The notes under the pieces: model-generated
Database searches by the model: none
Seen by the model: only the letters and a program-made list of their open reading frames with translations
What the model was told of the DNA's origin: nothing
Assembly (NCBI GenBank): GCA_015767395.1
Contig: JADWMI010000043.1
Coordinates: forward strand, 1-13,013
Source of the DNA: Bacteroidota bacterium
GTDB taxonomy: Bacteria > Bacteroidota > Bacteroidia > Flavobacteriales > Flavobacteriaceae
Length of the DNA: 13,013 nt
Direction of reading: 5' to 3'
Translations under genes and position numbers: made by a program
Shown here: piece by piece, positions 1 through 7,613 of the stretch
Layout: every line of letters starts with the position of its first letter
Numbering within the stretch: position 1 is the stretch's first letter

Positions 1-1
1 A

Positions 2-388
2 CAGGATGTAGATGTTGCTTCTAAAAATCCAATAATGGGTTATGAAAATATTGCATATACCCTTCATTTTTATGCAGGAACGCATAAAGCTGGATTGCGA
101 AAGAAAGCTGAGGTTGCTTTAAAAAATGGTATTGCACTTATGGTTACCGAATGGGGAACTGTAAATGCAAATGGAGACGGAGGGTCTAATGAGGAATCAG
201 TTTCTGAATGGATGACTTTTATGAAAAAGCATAACTTAAGTCATTGTAATTGGGCTGTAGATGACAGAAAGGAAGGAGCTTCAATTGTGCATCCAGGAGC
301 AAATCCAAAAGGAAATTGGACAGATGAGGACCTTACAGAGTCAGGTAAGTTAACAAAACGATATATTGTAAACTGGGATAAAAAATAA
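2..388 (+). CDS. GH5 endoglucanase (cellulase), C-terminal part
   Basis: The open frame runs in from the window edge (codon 1 at 2-4) and ends at TAA 386-388, leaving 128 residues; the true start lies outside. It is the last third of a GH5 (beta/alpha)8 barrel, closest in feel to subfamily GH5_2 endo-beta-1,4-glucanases. Visible family marks are TLHFYAGTH, then VTEWGTVNANGDGG, whose Glu (codon 149-151) is the expected nucleophile, then the NWAVDDRKEGAS strand and a closing DLTESGKL segment. The protein stops just after the barrel, so no C-terminal binding module or sorting domain follows. It would cut internal beta-1,4-glucosidic bonds. It is transcribed towards the rest of the locus and ends in a strong hairpin shared with the opposing genes. 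The family call is firm; the exact substrate (cellulose, mixed-linkage glucan or other) cannot be told from this fragment. Confidence 0.9.
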   Translation, partial: QDVDVASKNPIMGYENIAYTLHFYAGTHKAGLRKKAEVALKNGIALMVTEWGTVNANGDGGSNEESVSEWMTFMKKHNLSHCNWAVDDRKEGASIVHPGANPKGNWTDEDLTESGKLTKRYIVNWDKK

Positions 389-416
389 TAGTTTAGAGAC
401 AAACTAAGTAATTAGA

Positions 417-460
417 AAAAAATAGGGGTTCCTGCTTGAATGCAAGAGCCCCTATTTTTT
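417..460. terminator. Bidirectional rho-independent terminator
   Basis: A perfect 12-bp inverted repeat (417-428 AAAAAATAGGGG against 449-460 CCCCTATTTTTT) encloses a 20-nt loop that holds a small CTTG/CAAG stem. Read in either direction, the GC core is followed by a run of T. It lies 28 bp after the GH5 stop and 17 bp after the end of the opposing sulfatase remnant. It therefore most likely ends both converging transcription units. Confidence 0.85.
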
Positions 461-477
461 ATTGAACCATGAATGGT

Positions 478-966
478 TTACGGTGTCACTTGACCTCCAA
501 AAGGATTTTCAATTTTGGCATCCTAGCTTCTTCCATCAAGAGGCGTTACATTTGTGCTATTGGCCCATAAATTCCATTTAGCAGTAAGTTCTTTTACTTT
601 TTCGGGGTGTTTTGAAGCGATGTTATAAGTTTCTGATCTATCCTCTTTAAGATTGTTCAATTCCCAATTAGTGATTTAAGGAAATGCTGTTTTTCCTAAT
701 GAAACCAATTTCCAATCACCATCTCTTATTCCAAGATTGGAAATATGTTCAAAATAGATAGTTCTATCTTGGCAGTTGTCTGAATTAAATGTAGGAATTA
801 GACTTTCACCTTCAAAAGGTATTATTTTTTATCCCTTGAAACTTTCTGGATAGCTGGTTTTACTTGCTTTAAGAAGTGTAGGCATCATGTAAATCACATG
901 ACCAACTGGATTTGTTACACTTATTTAACCCGATTTTCTGTCCTCTAAGCAAATATATTTTCCATC
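478..966 (-). pseudogene. Decayed arylsulfatase (S1 family), C-terminal remnant
   Basis: One continuous - strand frame ending at TAA 478-480 reads clearly as the C-terminal third of a type I sulfatase (PF00884). Segments in order are VGHVIYMMPTLLKAS, SYPESFKG, IIPFEGESLIPTF, RTIYFEH (745-765), IRDGDWKLVSLGK, NWELNNLKEDRSET and HPEKVKELTAKWNLWA. All are typical of arylsulfatases. Four in-frame stops interrupt it: TAA 925-927, TAA 829-831, TAA 676-678 and TAG 523-525. No frameshift is needed over about 150 codons. The N-terminal two thirds, with the Cys-x-Pro-Ser-Arg active site and metal ligands, are missing. The frame loses recognisable similarity above about 920 and meets a TGA at 979-981, next to the end of the preceding gene. 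It is probably the dead last gene of the operon. It is not a copy of the intact sulfatase in this window, whose C-terminus differs. Confidence 0.85.
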
Positions 967-970
967 AAAC

Positions 971-3244
971 TTAGTTTTTCAATTCTTTTAAATAACAGTA
1001 TTCATAAACTAACCAGGCGTGTATATGAGCGCAATAGGTTGTTTTCATTTTTGCTGGAAAACGTTGTTGTGCGTGCAAACCTTCACTTGGTAATATTGAA
1101 GAATCTAATGAGTCAAAAGATGCCCAATAAGATGCCCAATAATTAGGAAATTGTTTTGATTGACTTTTTAATGTTTGTTTATGGAATAATTGCCAGGCAG
1201 CATCCATATTCCAAGTGGATAATCCTATAACTAAAGGGCCGTTTAAAGAATACCAAAATCCACCGTTTTCTCTACTTCCAAAAAACTCTTCTGAGATTTC
1301 TAATTTTTCTACTTGCCGAGCTCCAATTTTTTCTGAATTTAAAATACGATGTTGAATTTCGTTATAAAGATTTTTTTTACGTTCAATTTCGTATTCATCT
1401 ATTTGCATTAAAAAACCCTGCGGTTCTAAAAACAAATTATCATCACCAATAGTCCTGCCTGCAAAATACATTCGTTTTGAAAACGTTCTTTCTTTGTGAT
1501 CATTTAAAAATGCTAGCCAAACTTTGTTGCGATAATTAGTAAGATTATCTGAAAAACTTATTAGTTCAGTTTTTACCTTGTCTAAAGAAGTTTGTTTCGA
1601 AGCATTGGTTAATTCTTTGGCTAGTTTATTAAAAGATGAAACCAACATGGTGGTATTCATGTGAGATTCATTGGAATTAAATGAGGCGTTGTACTTCGAA
1701 TCTAGTTTGTAGAAAATCAAATCATTCCAATCAGAATTTCTTAATTTTACTAAGCCTTTAGGGCCAGTACCAACCTCTTCTTTAAAATAACTGTAATATT
1801 CTCCAATGCGATGCAATACAGTATTGGTCTCGTTTGAAGAAAAATAACCAACTTCTTCATTCAAGAAATTGTAATCCTTGGTTATCCTTAGGTATTCGGC
1901 AATGACAGATAAGAAATACAGTTCTTGGTCACTTGTGTACATGTATTTTGAAGTAACATGCCCATAACCTTTATCAATAAAGGGAATATTCCCATTCTTG
2001 TATGATTTTTTAAGCGTATAACGCATGATTGATTTAGCTAACTCCGGATTTGTATAGGAGGCAGCCATTGCATATTGCAAATGATCTCTTGGTGCAGCTC
2101 TAATCCCCCACGAAAAGAAATACATGGTGCCTTGAGGAATAAAGGTTTCTTTAAAAAAGTGAGAATATGTTGCTAAGGTCTCAAGATTATAATTGTGCCA
2201 TAATAACTCTTGTTGGAGATCAATATCAGTTTCATTTTTGAACGACATTAATTTGCTTTTCCAATTTTCTACAAAAGCACCTTCGGTGTGACGTATATTT
2301 GCATTTGGATTATACTTAATATTTTCCAATTCATTACAGGTGTTTTTTATATCTGAGTCCTTTCTATCTAAAGAATATCCAATTACAAAACTTAAGTTTT
2401 TATGCTCATTGGGTTTTAATGTGAAGGAATTTGTGTTTTTTATGGTGCTATTAGAAATGGTTTGTTCGGTATCTGCATTTAAGGCTTTCATAAAAAACGA
2501 TGGAGGAAAAAACTCTTCACTGGATTTTTCATTTTCATTAACAAATGGATAGTACTTTTCTAAATCAATAACCGTTGGATTTACCCTGATAATATTATTT
2601 TGTTGTTGAAAATTTGAAGCGTACTTCAACTCTTTTTTATCGTAAAATGTGATTTGTTCATAAGCAATTTCAATGGTTTCCTGATAGTTAATTATTGCAT
2701 TTTCGTTTCCATTATTTACAATAGAAATATGAAGTAAAGTTCCGGAGGTTCCTTGGTTTATTTTTTCTGAAGGAGGAACCGAGAATATTCTTTTTAGAAC
2801 AATGTCATTTGGTAAATTGTAGGTATACTCAGCATAACCTAATCCAAAATTTCTTGAAGTCTTATTTGGGTTTCCGGCTACTGAATTAATACCCGTTATA
2901 ATTTGCTTATTACCATTGATGGTAATACTCGCTGAGGTCTTTTCTTTTTTATTAAAGCGAGCAATAACTCTTTCGGGAGTAAATACTTCATATTCTCCGG
3001 AAATATGTGTGAATATTTTAAACTTGTAATTTCCCAATAAAAAATAAGGATCATCATGAATTACTACTGGATTTCCGTTTTTCAAACTAACAGAGTAAGG
3101 TAGATCTCCAAAGTAGGAAAAGAAGGGCGTATTAGACCTATCTATGTCCCAAACTCCAATCGGGTTAGAAGTGATATCTTGCGATTGAATATTTAAAGAA
3201 TAAATAAGAGCTATCGTTAGAATTGTTACTATTTTCATATTCAT
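971..3244 (-). CDS. Secreted GH94-like (GH-Q fold) glycoside hydrolase, exact family unknown
   Basis: 757 residues starting at ATG 3242-3244 (a second in-frame ATG is codon 3). A short signal peptide (about 1-22, ending near NIQSQ) predicts export. Residues about 25-310 are beta-rich and resemble the N-terminal super-sandwich of GH94 enzymes. About 345-750 is an (alpha/alpha)6 barrel of the GH36/GH94 catalytic type. It aligns by eye with the phosphorylase encoded two genes upstream in this operon: IRAAPRDHLQ (381-390) matches [17 protein letters not shown] (503-509) matches RADWNDC with D508 as the likely general acid, and NGGFWYSLNGPLVIGL matches [15 protein letters not shown]. The TGTAAW phosphate-site motif is replaced by YCAHIHAW (737-744), and the C-terminal beta domain is absent. 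Export and loss of the phosphate motif argue against a phosphorylase. A hydrolase on a beta-linked oligosaccharide is inferred. It is the last intact gene of the operon. Confidence 0.7.
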   Translation of the reverse strand: MNMKIVTILTIALIYSLNIQSQDITSNPIGVWDIDRSNTPFFSYFGDLPYSVSLKNGNPVVIHDDPYFLLGNYKFKIFTHISGEYEVFTPERVIARFNKKEKTSASITINGNKQIITGINSVAGNPNKTSRNFGLGYAEYTYNLPNDIVLKRIFSVPPSEKINQGTSGTLLHISIVNNGNENAIINYQETIEIAYEQITFYDKKELKYASNFQQQNNIIRVNPTVIDLEKYYPFVNENEKSSEEFFPPSFFMKALNADTEQTISNSTIKNTNSFTLKPNEHKNLSFVIGYSLDRKDSDIKNTCNELENIKYNPNANIRHTEGAFVENWKSKLMSFKNETDIDLQQELLWHNYNLETLATYSHFFKETFIPQGTMYFFSWGIRAAPRDHLQYAMAASYTNPELAKSIMRYTLKKSYKNGNIPFIDKGYGHVTSKYMYTSDQELYFLSVIAEYLRITKDYNFLNEEVGYFSSNETNTVLHRIGEYYSYFKEEVGTGPKGLVKLRNSDWNDLIFYKLDSKYNASFNSNESHMNTTMLVSSFNKLAKELTNASKQTSLDKVKTELISFSDNLTNYRNKVWLAFLNDHKERTFSKRMYFAGRTIGDDNLFLEPQGFLMQIDEYEIERKKNLYNEIQHRILNSEKIGARQVEKLEISEEFFGSRENGGFWYSLNGPLVIGLSTWNMDAAWQLFHKQTLKSQSKQFPNYWASYWASFDSLDSSILPSEGLHAQQRFPAKMKTTYCAHIHAWLVYEYCYLKELKN

Positions 3245-3285
3245 AATTGTATCATTTTATGTAGCTTCATAATGGTTTTTTTATA

Positions 3286-5055
3286 TTATCTCATGATTTC
3301 ATGATTTAATTTTACGGGGGAAGTTCCTTTAAACTCAATAGCCCCTGTTAAAGCATCAACAACAGCTTTCTGAGAATAAGTATCAATGCTATAGGCGTTT
3401 ATTCTTATAGATGCATCTCCCAGATAGTAATTGACATAATATGGATTGCTGTATGAAATGGCAATCAATTTTTCTTTTGGAAGCATGCCCATGGTCCAAA
3501 GTCCTAATGCTTCTTTATCTTTTAACATTGTAGAGCCTAGCGGACTAAAATACCTGTTTTCAAAGACCACCATAATTTTATCAAATTGATCGAAGTAATC
3601 TAATTTATCTTGCCATTCAAAAAAGACAGGATTGTGAAGCATTGTAGTTACCTCGAACCCTTTTTCGATTAGTAATTTTTGCGTGTAAGCCAATTCCTTG
3701 GTTCTATCTGTGTGGCTTAAATTAACAATTGCTATTTTTTTAGTGGTTGAAGGATTTAGCGGGATTTCGTTGAAATTATCGCCCAATAATGTAACTGCAT
3801 TGTTGGCTACCTCCATAGCTGTGTTTTTTATTTCCTTAGTTTCTTCTTCACTAATTTGATATATAAGCTCGTTCTTTTTATGAAGTAAACCATATTTTTC
3901 ACGAACTCCCCAAATTCTCTCAACAGCATCATCTAATCTAGCCATATCTATTTCCCCTCTTTTGATTCTAACTTCAACAGAATCTAAATAAGAAAGTTTA
4001 GGCCATAAAACCAAGTCTACACCAGCTTTAAAAGATGCTATAGATGTTTCTAGTTCATTTTTGTAATAACCACCTACACCGCCCATATTAAGAGCGTCAG
4101 ACATGATTACTCCATTAAATTTCATTTTACCTTTTAACAAGTCAACCATTAATTCACTCGAAAGGGTTGCAGGAGGAAACACCCCTTTTATTTTTTCTTT
4201 TTGATAAGCAGGAAACCTTATGTGACCAACCATAATGCATGGTATACCGTCATTAATAAGTTTTTGATATAGGGTACCAAAACTTGCATTCCATTCAGTC
4301 ATTGGAAGGTTATTCGTAGAAGTAATAAAATGCTGATTTTTCATGGTAGCTCCATCACCTGGGAAATGTTTTATAGTCGCTACAACTCCCTGTTCTTTCA
4401 TCCCACCAATTTGAGCATTTAACAAAGGGTAGGCAAAATCTGCATCATCAGAAATAGCTCTTTCAACCACTAAATTTTGTAGGGGATGCATATTTAAATC
4501 TGCAACAGGATGTAACAGCCAGTTTATGCCTAAAGTATTGGCTTCTTTTGCAATAGCGTTTCCAAATTTATGAGCTAAAGCTCGACTATTGGCTGCCCCT
4601 AAAGACATTTCAGCTGGCATATGCGTATATTCAGAATACGAATTCCCTACACCACGTTCAAAATCTTCAGTAATAATAAGTGGGAAACGTGATGCTTTTT
4701 CATATTCAGAAACTTTGTCTTGAATATTAGCAATTACATTCTCCCTTGGTTTTACATTTATGAATATCCAATCAGGAATAAATAAACCGCCTACGGGGTA
4801 TTTGTCTATCATGTTTTTTAAAGAGCCAAATTCCTTAATTTGTTCTTCATAATAGGCTCTAATAATCATTGTTTGGCCAATTTTTTCTCTTAAGGTCAAA
4901 CTTTTCCAGGCAGTGTCTTTTGGCTTAAAATTATAAGAAATAGCTTCTTGGAACTTTACTTCCGTTATTTTTTCTTTGTTAGTGTTACAGCTTATTAACA
5001 CTAATAAAGCGATAATTCCCACGAACAATGCACTACTTGTTTTGAAATATTTCAT
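3286..5055 (-). CDS. GH3 family beta-glycosidase lipoprotein
   Basis: 589 residues from ATG 5053-5055. An in-frame TTG nine bases upstream is a less likely start, because the ATG gives a clean lipoprotein signal: MKYFK, a hydrophobic stretch, then lipobox LISC with Cys23. This predicts a membrane-anchored enzyme facing the periplasm or cell surface. The GH3 N-terminal barrel spans about 50-390, with KHFPGDG at 229-235 and VIMSDALNM, whose D320 is the expected nucleophile. The smaller C-terminal alpha/beta domain is about 435-589; there is no fibronectin-like domain. The layout resembles the NagZ-like branch, where an Asp-x-His pair supplies the acid/base. Here that position reads NQH (N240, H242), so the Asp is replaced. 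The sugar specificity (glucose, N-acetylglucosamine, xylose or other) cannot be called. The gene lies 41 bp upstream of the GH94-like gene and just after a hairpin. Confidence 0.85.
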   Translation of the reverse strand: MKYFKTSSALFVGIIALLVLISCNTNKEKITEVKFQEAISYNFKPKDTAWKSLTLREKIGQTMIIRAYYEEQIKEFGSLKNMIDKYPVGGLFIPDWIFINVKPRENVIANIQDKVSEYEKASRFPLIITEDFERGVGNSYSEYTHMPAEMSLGAANSRALAHKFGNAIAKEANTLGINWLLHPVADLNMHPLQNLVVERAISDDADFAYPLLNAQIGGMKEQGVVATIKHFPGDGATMKNQHFITSTNNLPMTEWNASFGTLYQKLINDGIPCIMVGHIRFPAYQKEKIKGVFPPATLSSELMVDLLKGKMKFNGVIMSDALNMGGVGGYYKNELETSIASFKAGVDLVLWPKLSYLDSVEVRIKRGEIDMARLDDAVERIWGVREKYGLLHKKNELIYQISEEETKEIKNTAMEVANNAVTLLGDNFNEIPLNPSTTKKIAIVNLSHTDRTKELAYTQKLLIEKGFEVTTMLHNPVFFEWQDKLDYFDQFDKIMVVFENRYFSPLGSTMLKDKEALGLWTMGMLPKEKLIAISYSNPYYVNYYLGDASIRINAYSIDTYSQKAVVDALTGAIEFKGTSPVKLNHEIMR

Positions 5056-5093
5056 GATGTACAATGATTAATACAATATGGATTATAAATAAA

Positions 5094-5131
5094 AATAGCA
5101 AGAAACCACATGTATGCGGCTTCTTGCTATT
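5094..5131 (-). terminator. Intrinsic terminator or attenuator after the phosphorylase gene
   Basis: A perfect 11-bp inverted repeat (5094-5104 AATAGCAAGAA against 5121-5131 TTCTTGCTATT) extends inward past one mismatch by two more GC pairs. Read on the - strand it is followed by TTTATTTAT. It begins 10 bp after the phosphorylase stop and lies 38 bp before the GH3 start codon. In the + direction the following bases are mostly A, so it acts on the - strand. It should end or reduce transcription before the two distal genes. No clear Bacteroidota TAnnTTTG promoter box is seen in the short stretch that follows. Confidence 0.7.
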
Positions 5132-5141
5132 AAAAATAAGT

Positions 5142-7580
5142 TTAACCTAAAGTAACGACTACTTGGTACTCCTTTCCTTTTTCAAGTACAGGAATAATGG
5201 CTCCTTCAATTTTGTCACCATCAATAGTAATTTCTTTTACGCCTTTTGAAACGTGGTTAGGATTTGTTACTTCAATATTCAAGGTATATCCTCTAAACTT
5301 TCTTTTCACTTTAAAACCATCCCATTTAGTTGGAATACACGGGTCTATAAGTAAACCGTTAAAAGCAGGTCTTATTCCTAAAATATGCTGTGTTATAGCT
5401 GCGTAATTCCAGGCTGCTGTACCAGTTAACCATGAGTTTTTTGCTTCTCCAGGTTTTACCGCATCTTTACCAGCAATCATTTGAGAATATACATAAGGTT
5501 CTGTTCTATGTAGTTCTTGAATATCTTCAATAAAAGCAGGGGCAATTTTAGTGTAATAATCATAAGCCATATCTCCACGTCCTAATTCTGTTTCACCAAT
5601 CATAACCCAAGGATTGTTATGACAAAAAATACCAGCATTTTCTTTATATCCCGGAGGATATGTTGAGATTTCTCCCATTTCAATATGATACTTTGTATAA
5701 GCAGGATTGTTTAAAACAATGCCATATTTGCTATCCAATCTTTCTTTAACAGCGTCAAGTGCAGTTTCACACATTCCTTCTTCTTGACCAATACCGGCCA
5801 TTGTACACCATCCGTTAGACTCTATAAATATTTTACCTTCTTCATTTTCCTTACTTCCAATTTTATTTCCGTAATAATCATACGCTCTTAAAAACCATTC
5901 ACCATCCCAGCCATTTTCTTTAATAGCACTTACCATATCGTTAACAGCATTTTGTGCGCGCGTCGCTTCTTCAGTATTACCTAAAACTTTACAAAGTTCT
6001 ACATAATCTCTTCCATAATAAACAAATAAACCAGCAATCATTAAGGACTCAGCTTTAGAACCTGATGCATTGTTTTCTGTAGTTTGAAAAGATTCATTTG
6101 GATCATTAGAAAAACAGTTTAAATTCAAACAGTCATTCCAATCGGCACGTCCAATTAAAGGTAATTTATTTGGTCCCAAATTATTTGTTACATGATTGAA
6201 AGAAATGGTTAAATGGTTGAACATGGTTTGAGCCAAACTTTCATCATTGTCAAATGGAACCATTTCATCTAAAATAGTATAATCTCCAGATTCTTTTATA
6301 TAACTAGTTACGCCAAGTATTAACCACATTGGGTCATCATTAAATCCACCACCAACTTCGTTATTTCCACGTTTGGTTAATGGTTGGTATTGATGATAAC
6401 AGCCACCATCGGGGAATTGTGTTGAAGCAATATCAATAACACGTTGACGCGCTCTATCTGGTGCTTGATGAACAAAACCAAGTAGATCTTGATTTGAATC
6501 ACGGAAGCCCATTCCACGACCGATACCACTTTCAAAATAAGAGGCTGATCTAGAGAAGTTAAACGTAATCATACATTGGTATTGATTCCAAATATTTACT
6601 TGTCTGTCCAATCTGTCATCACCAGAATCAATGGTAAAAACATTTAAAATAGCATCCCAATAGGTTCTTAATTCAGCCATAGCAGCATCAACTTTTTCAG
6701 TTGTGTCAAATTTGGCAAGTAATGCTTTTGCTTTTGTTTTGTTGATAATACCTTTAGACTCCCATTTGTCCTCTTGTTCGTTTTCAACATATCCCAAAAC
6801 AAAAACTAAATCTTTTGATTCACCAGGTTGCAATTCAACTTCAATATAATGTGAAGCAATTGGAGACCATCCGTTTGCATGAGAGTTTTTAGGTTCTCCA
6901 GCCATTACCACTTGTGGTTCTGCATGAGAATTATATAAACCAATAAAAGATTCTCTATCCGAATCAAAACCATCAATTTCTGTATTTACAGAATAAAAAG
7001 CATAGTGGTTACGACGCTCTCTATATTCGGTTTTATGATAAATGGTTGAACCATCTATTTCAACTTCCCCAGTATTAAAGTTTCGTTGAAAATTTTCCAT
7101 ATCGCTGGCAGCATTCCATAATGCCCATTCATTGTATGAGAAAAATTTAAACTTTTTTACTTCATTCGAAGTATTTGTTAAGGTTACTTTCTGAATTTCA
7201 GCCCAAGTATTTAAAGGAACAAAGAAAAGTACTTCAGCACTAATACCATTTTTTTCACCTTTAATCTTGGTGTAGTTCATACCATGTCTACACTCGTAAC
7301 TATCCAGTTCAGTTTTAGAAGGTTTCCATCCTGGATTCCATACATCCTTTCCATCATTAATATAAAAATAACGTCCGCCATCATCCATTGGTACGTTGTT
7401 ATATCTGTAACGATTTAATCTACGGAATTTAGCGTCTTTATAAAAAGAGTATCCTCCTGCAGTATTTGAAATTAATGAAAAGAAATCTTTGTTCCCCAAG
7501 TAATTAATCCATGGGAATGGAGTCGCTGGATTGGTAATTACATATTCTCTGTTACCATCGTCAAAATGTCCGTATTTCAT
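5142..7580 (-). CDS. GH94 cellobiose phosphorylase
   Basis: 812 residues, the normal length for cellobiose phosphorylase (EC 2.4.1.20), from ATG 7578-7580 with the family's usual opening [15 protein letters not shown]. It splits cellobiose with phosphate into alpha-glucose 1-phosphate and glucose. There is no signal peptide, so it acts in the cytoplasm. The N-terminal beta-sandwich (about 1-300) is followed by an (alpha/alpha)6 barrel and a C-terminal beta domain (about 735-812). Motifs include [12 protein letters not shown] (354-365, -1 subsite), GRADWNDC (477-484, D483 the expected general acid) and SWLTGTAAW (716-724, whose Thr-Gly is the phosphate site). The gene directly follows the symporter gene with a 33-bp gap, giving an import-then-phosphorolysis pair that saves ATP. 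Other GH94 specificities, such as a related beta-glucobiose or a modified disaccharide, cannot be excluded, but every motif fits cellobiose phosphorylase. Confidence 0.92.
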   Translation of the reverse strand: MKYGHFDDGNREYVITNPATPFPWINYLGNKDFFSLISNTAGGYSFYKDAKFRRLNRYRYNNVPMDDGGRYFYINDGKDVWNPGWKPSKTELDSYECRHGMNYTKIKGEKNGISAEVLFFVPLNTWAEIQKVTLTNTSNEVKKFKFFSYNEWALWNAASDMENFQRNFNTGEVEIDGSTIYHKTEYRERRNHYAFYSVNTEIDGFDSDRESFIGLYNSHAEPQVVMAGEPKNSHANGWSPIASHYIEVELQPGESKDLVFVLGYVENEQEDKWESKGIINKTKAKALLAKFDTTEKVDAAMAELRTYWDAILNVFTIDSGDDRLDRQVNIWNQYQCMITFNFSRSASYFESGIGRGMGFRDSNQDLLGFVHQAPDRARQRVIDIASTQFPDGGCYHQYQPLTKRGNNEVGGGFNDDPMWLILGVTSYIKESGDYTILDEMVPFDNDESLAQTMFNHLTISFNHVTNNLGPNKLPLIGRADWNDCLNLNCFSNDPNESFQTTENNASGSKAESLMIAGLFVYYGRDYVELCKVLGNTEEATRAQNAVNDMVSAIKENGWDGEWFLRAYDYYGNKIGSKENEEGKIFIESNGWCTMAGIGQEEGMCETALDAVKERLDSKYGIVLNNPAYTKYHIEMGEISTYPPGYKENAGIFCHNNPWVMIGETELGRGDMAYDYYTKIAPAFIEDIQELHRTEPYVYSQMIAGKDAVKPGEAKNSWLTGTAAWNYAAITQHILGIRPAFNGLLIDPCIPTKWDGFKVKRKFRGYTLNIEVTNPNHVSKGVKEITIDGDKIEGAIIPVLEKGKEYQVVVTLG

Positions 7581-7613
7581 CTTATTATTTTTTGAAATTT
7601 ATTTTTATAATTA

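Noticed and set aside
465..478. Small palindrome AACCAT-GA-ATGGTT
   Set aside because: A 6-bp stem with a 2-base spacer is too weak to form a useful hairpin and is easily expected by chance; the adjacent 12-bp stem explains termination.
478..966. Reading the sulfatase remnant as a functional gene using stop-codon recoding
   Set aside because: Other genes in the window end normally at TAA, both TAA and TAG occur in the remnant, and the active-site half of the enzyme is missing.
2340..2552. A 70-codon open frame on the + strand
   Set aside because: It lies fully inside and antisense to the GH94-like gene, has no recognisable domain and reads as the complement of a well-supported protein.
5056..5064. 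Upstream TTG start for the GH3 lipoprotein
   Set aside because: It adds only Met-Tyr-Ile before an ATG that gives a standard lipoprotein signal; ATG is the stronger choice.
5197..5406. A 69-codon open frame on the + strand
   Set aside because: It is antisense to the C-terminal end of the cellobiose phosphorylase gene, with no domain or leader of its own.
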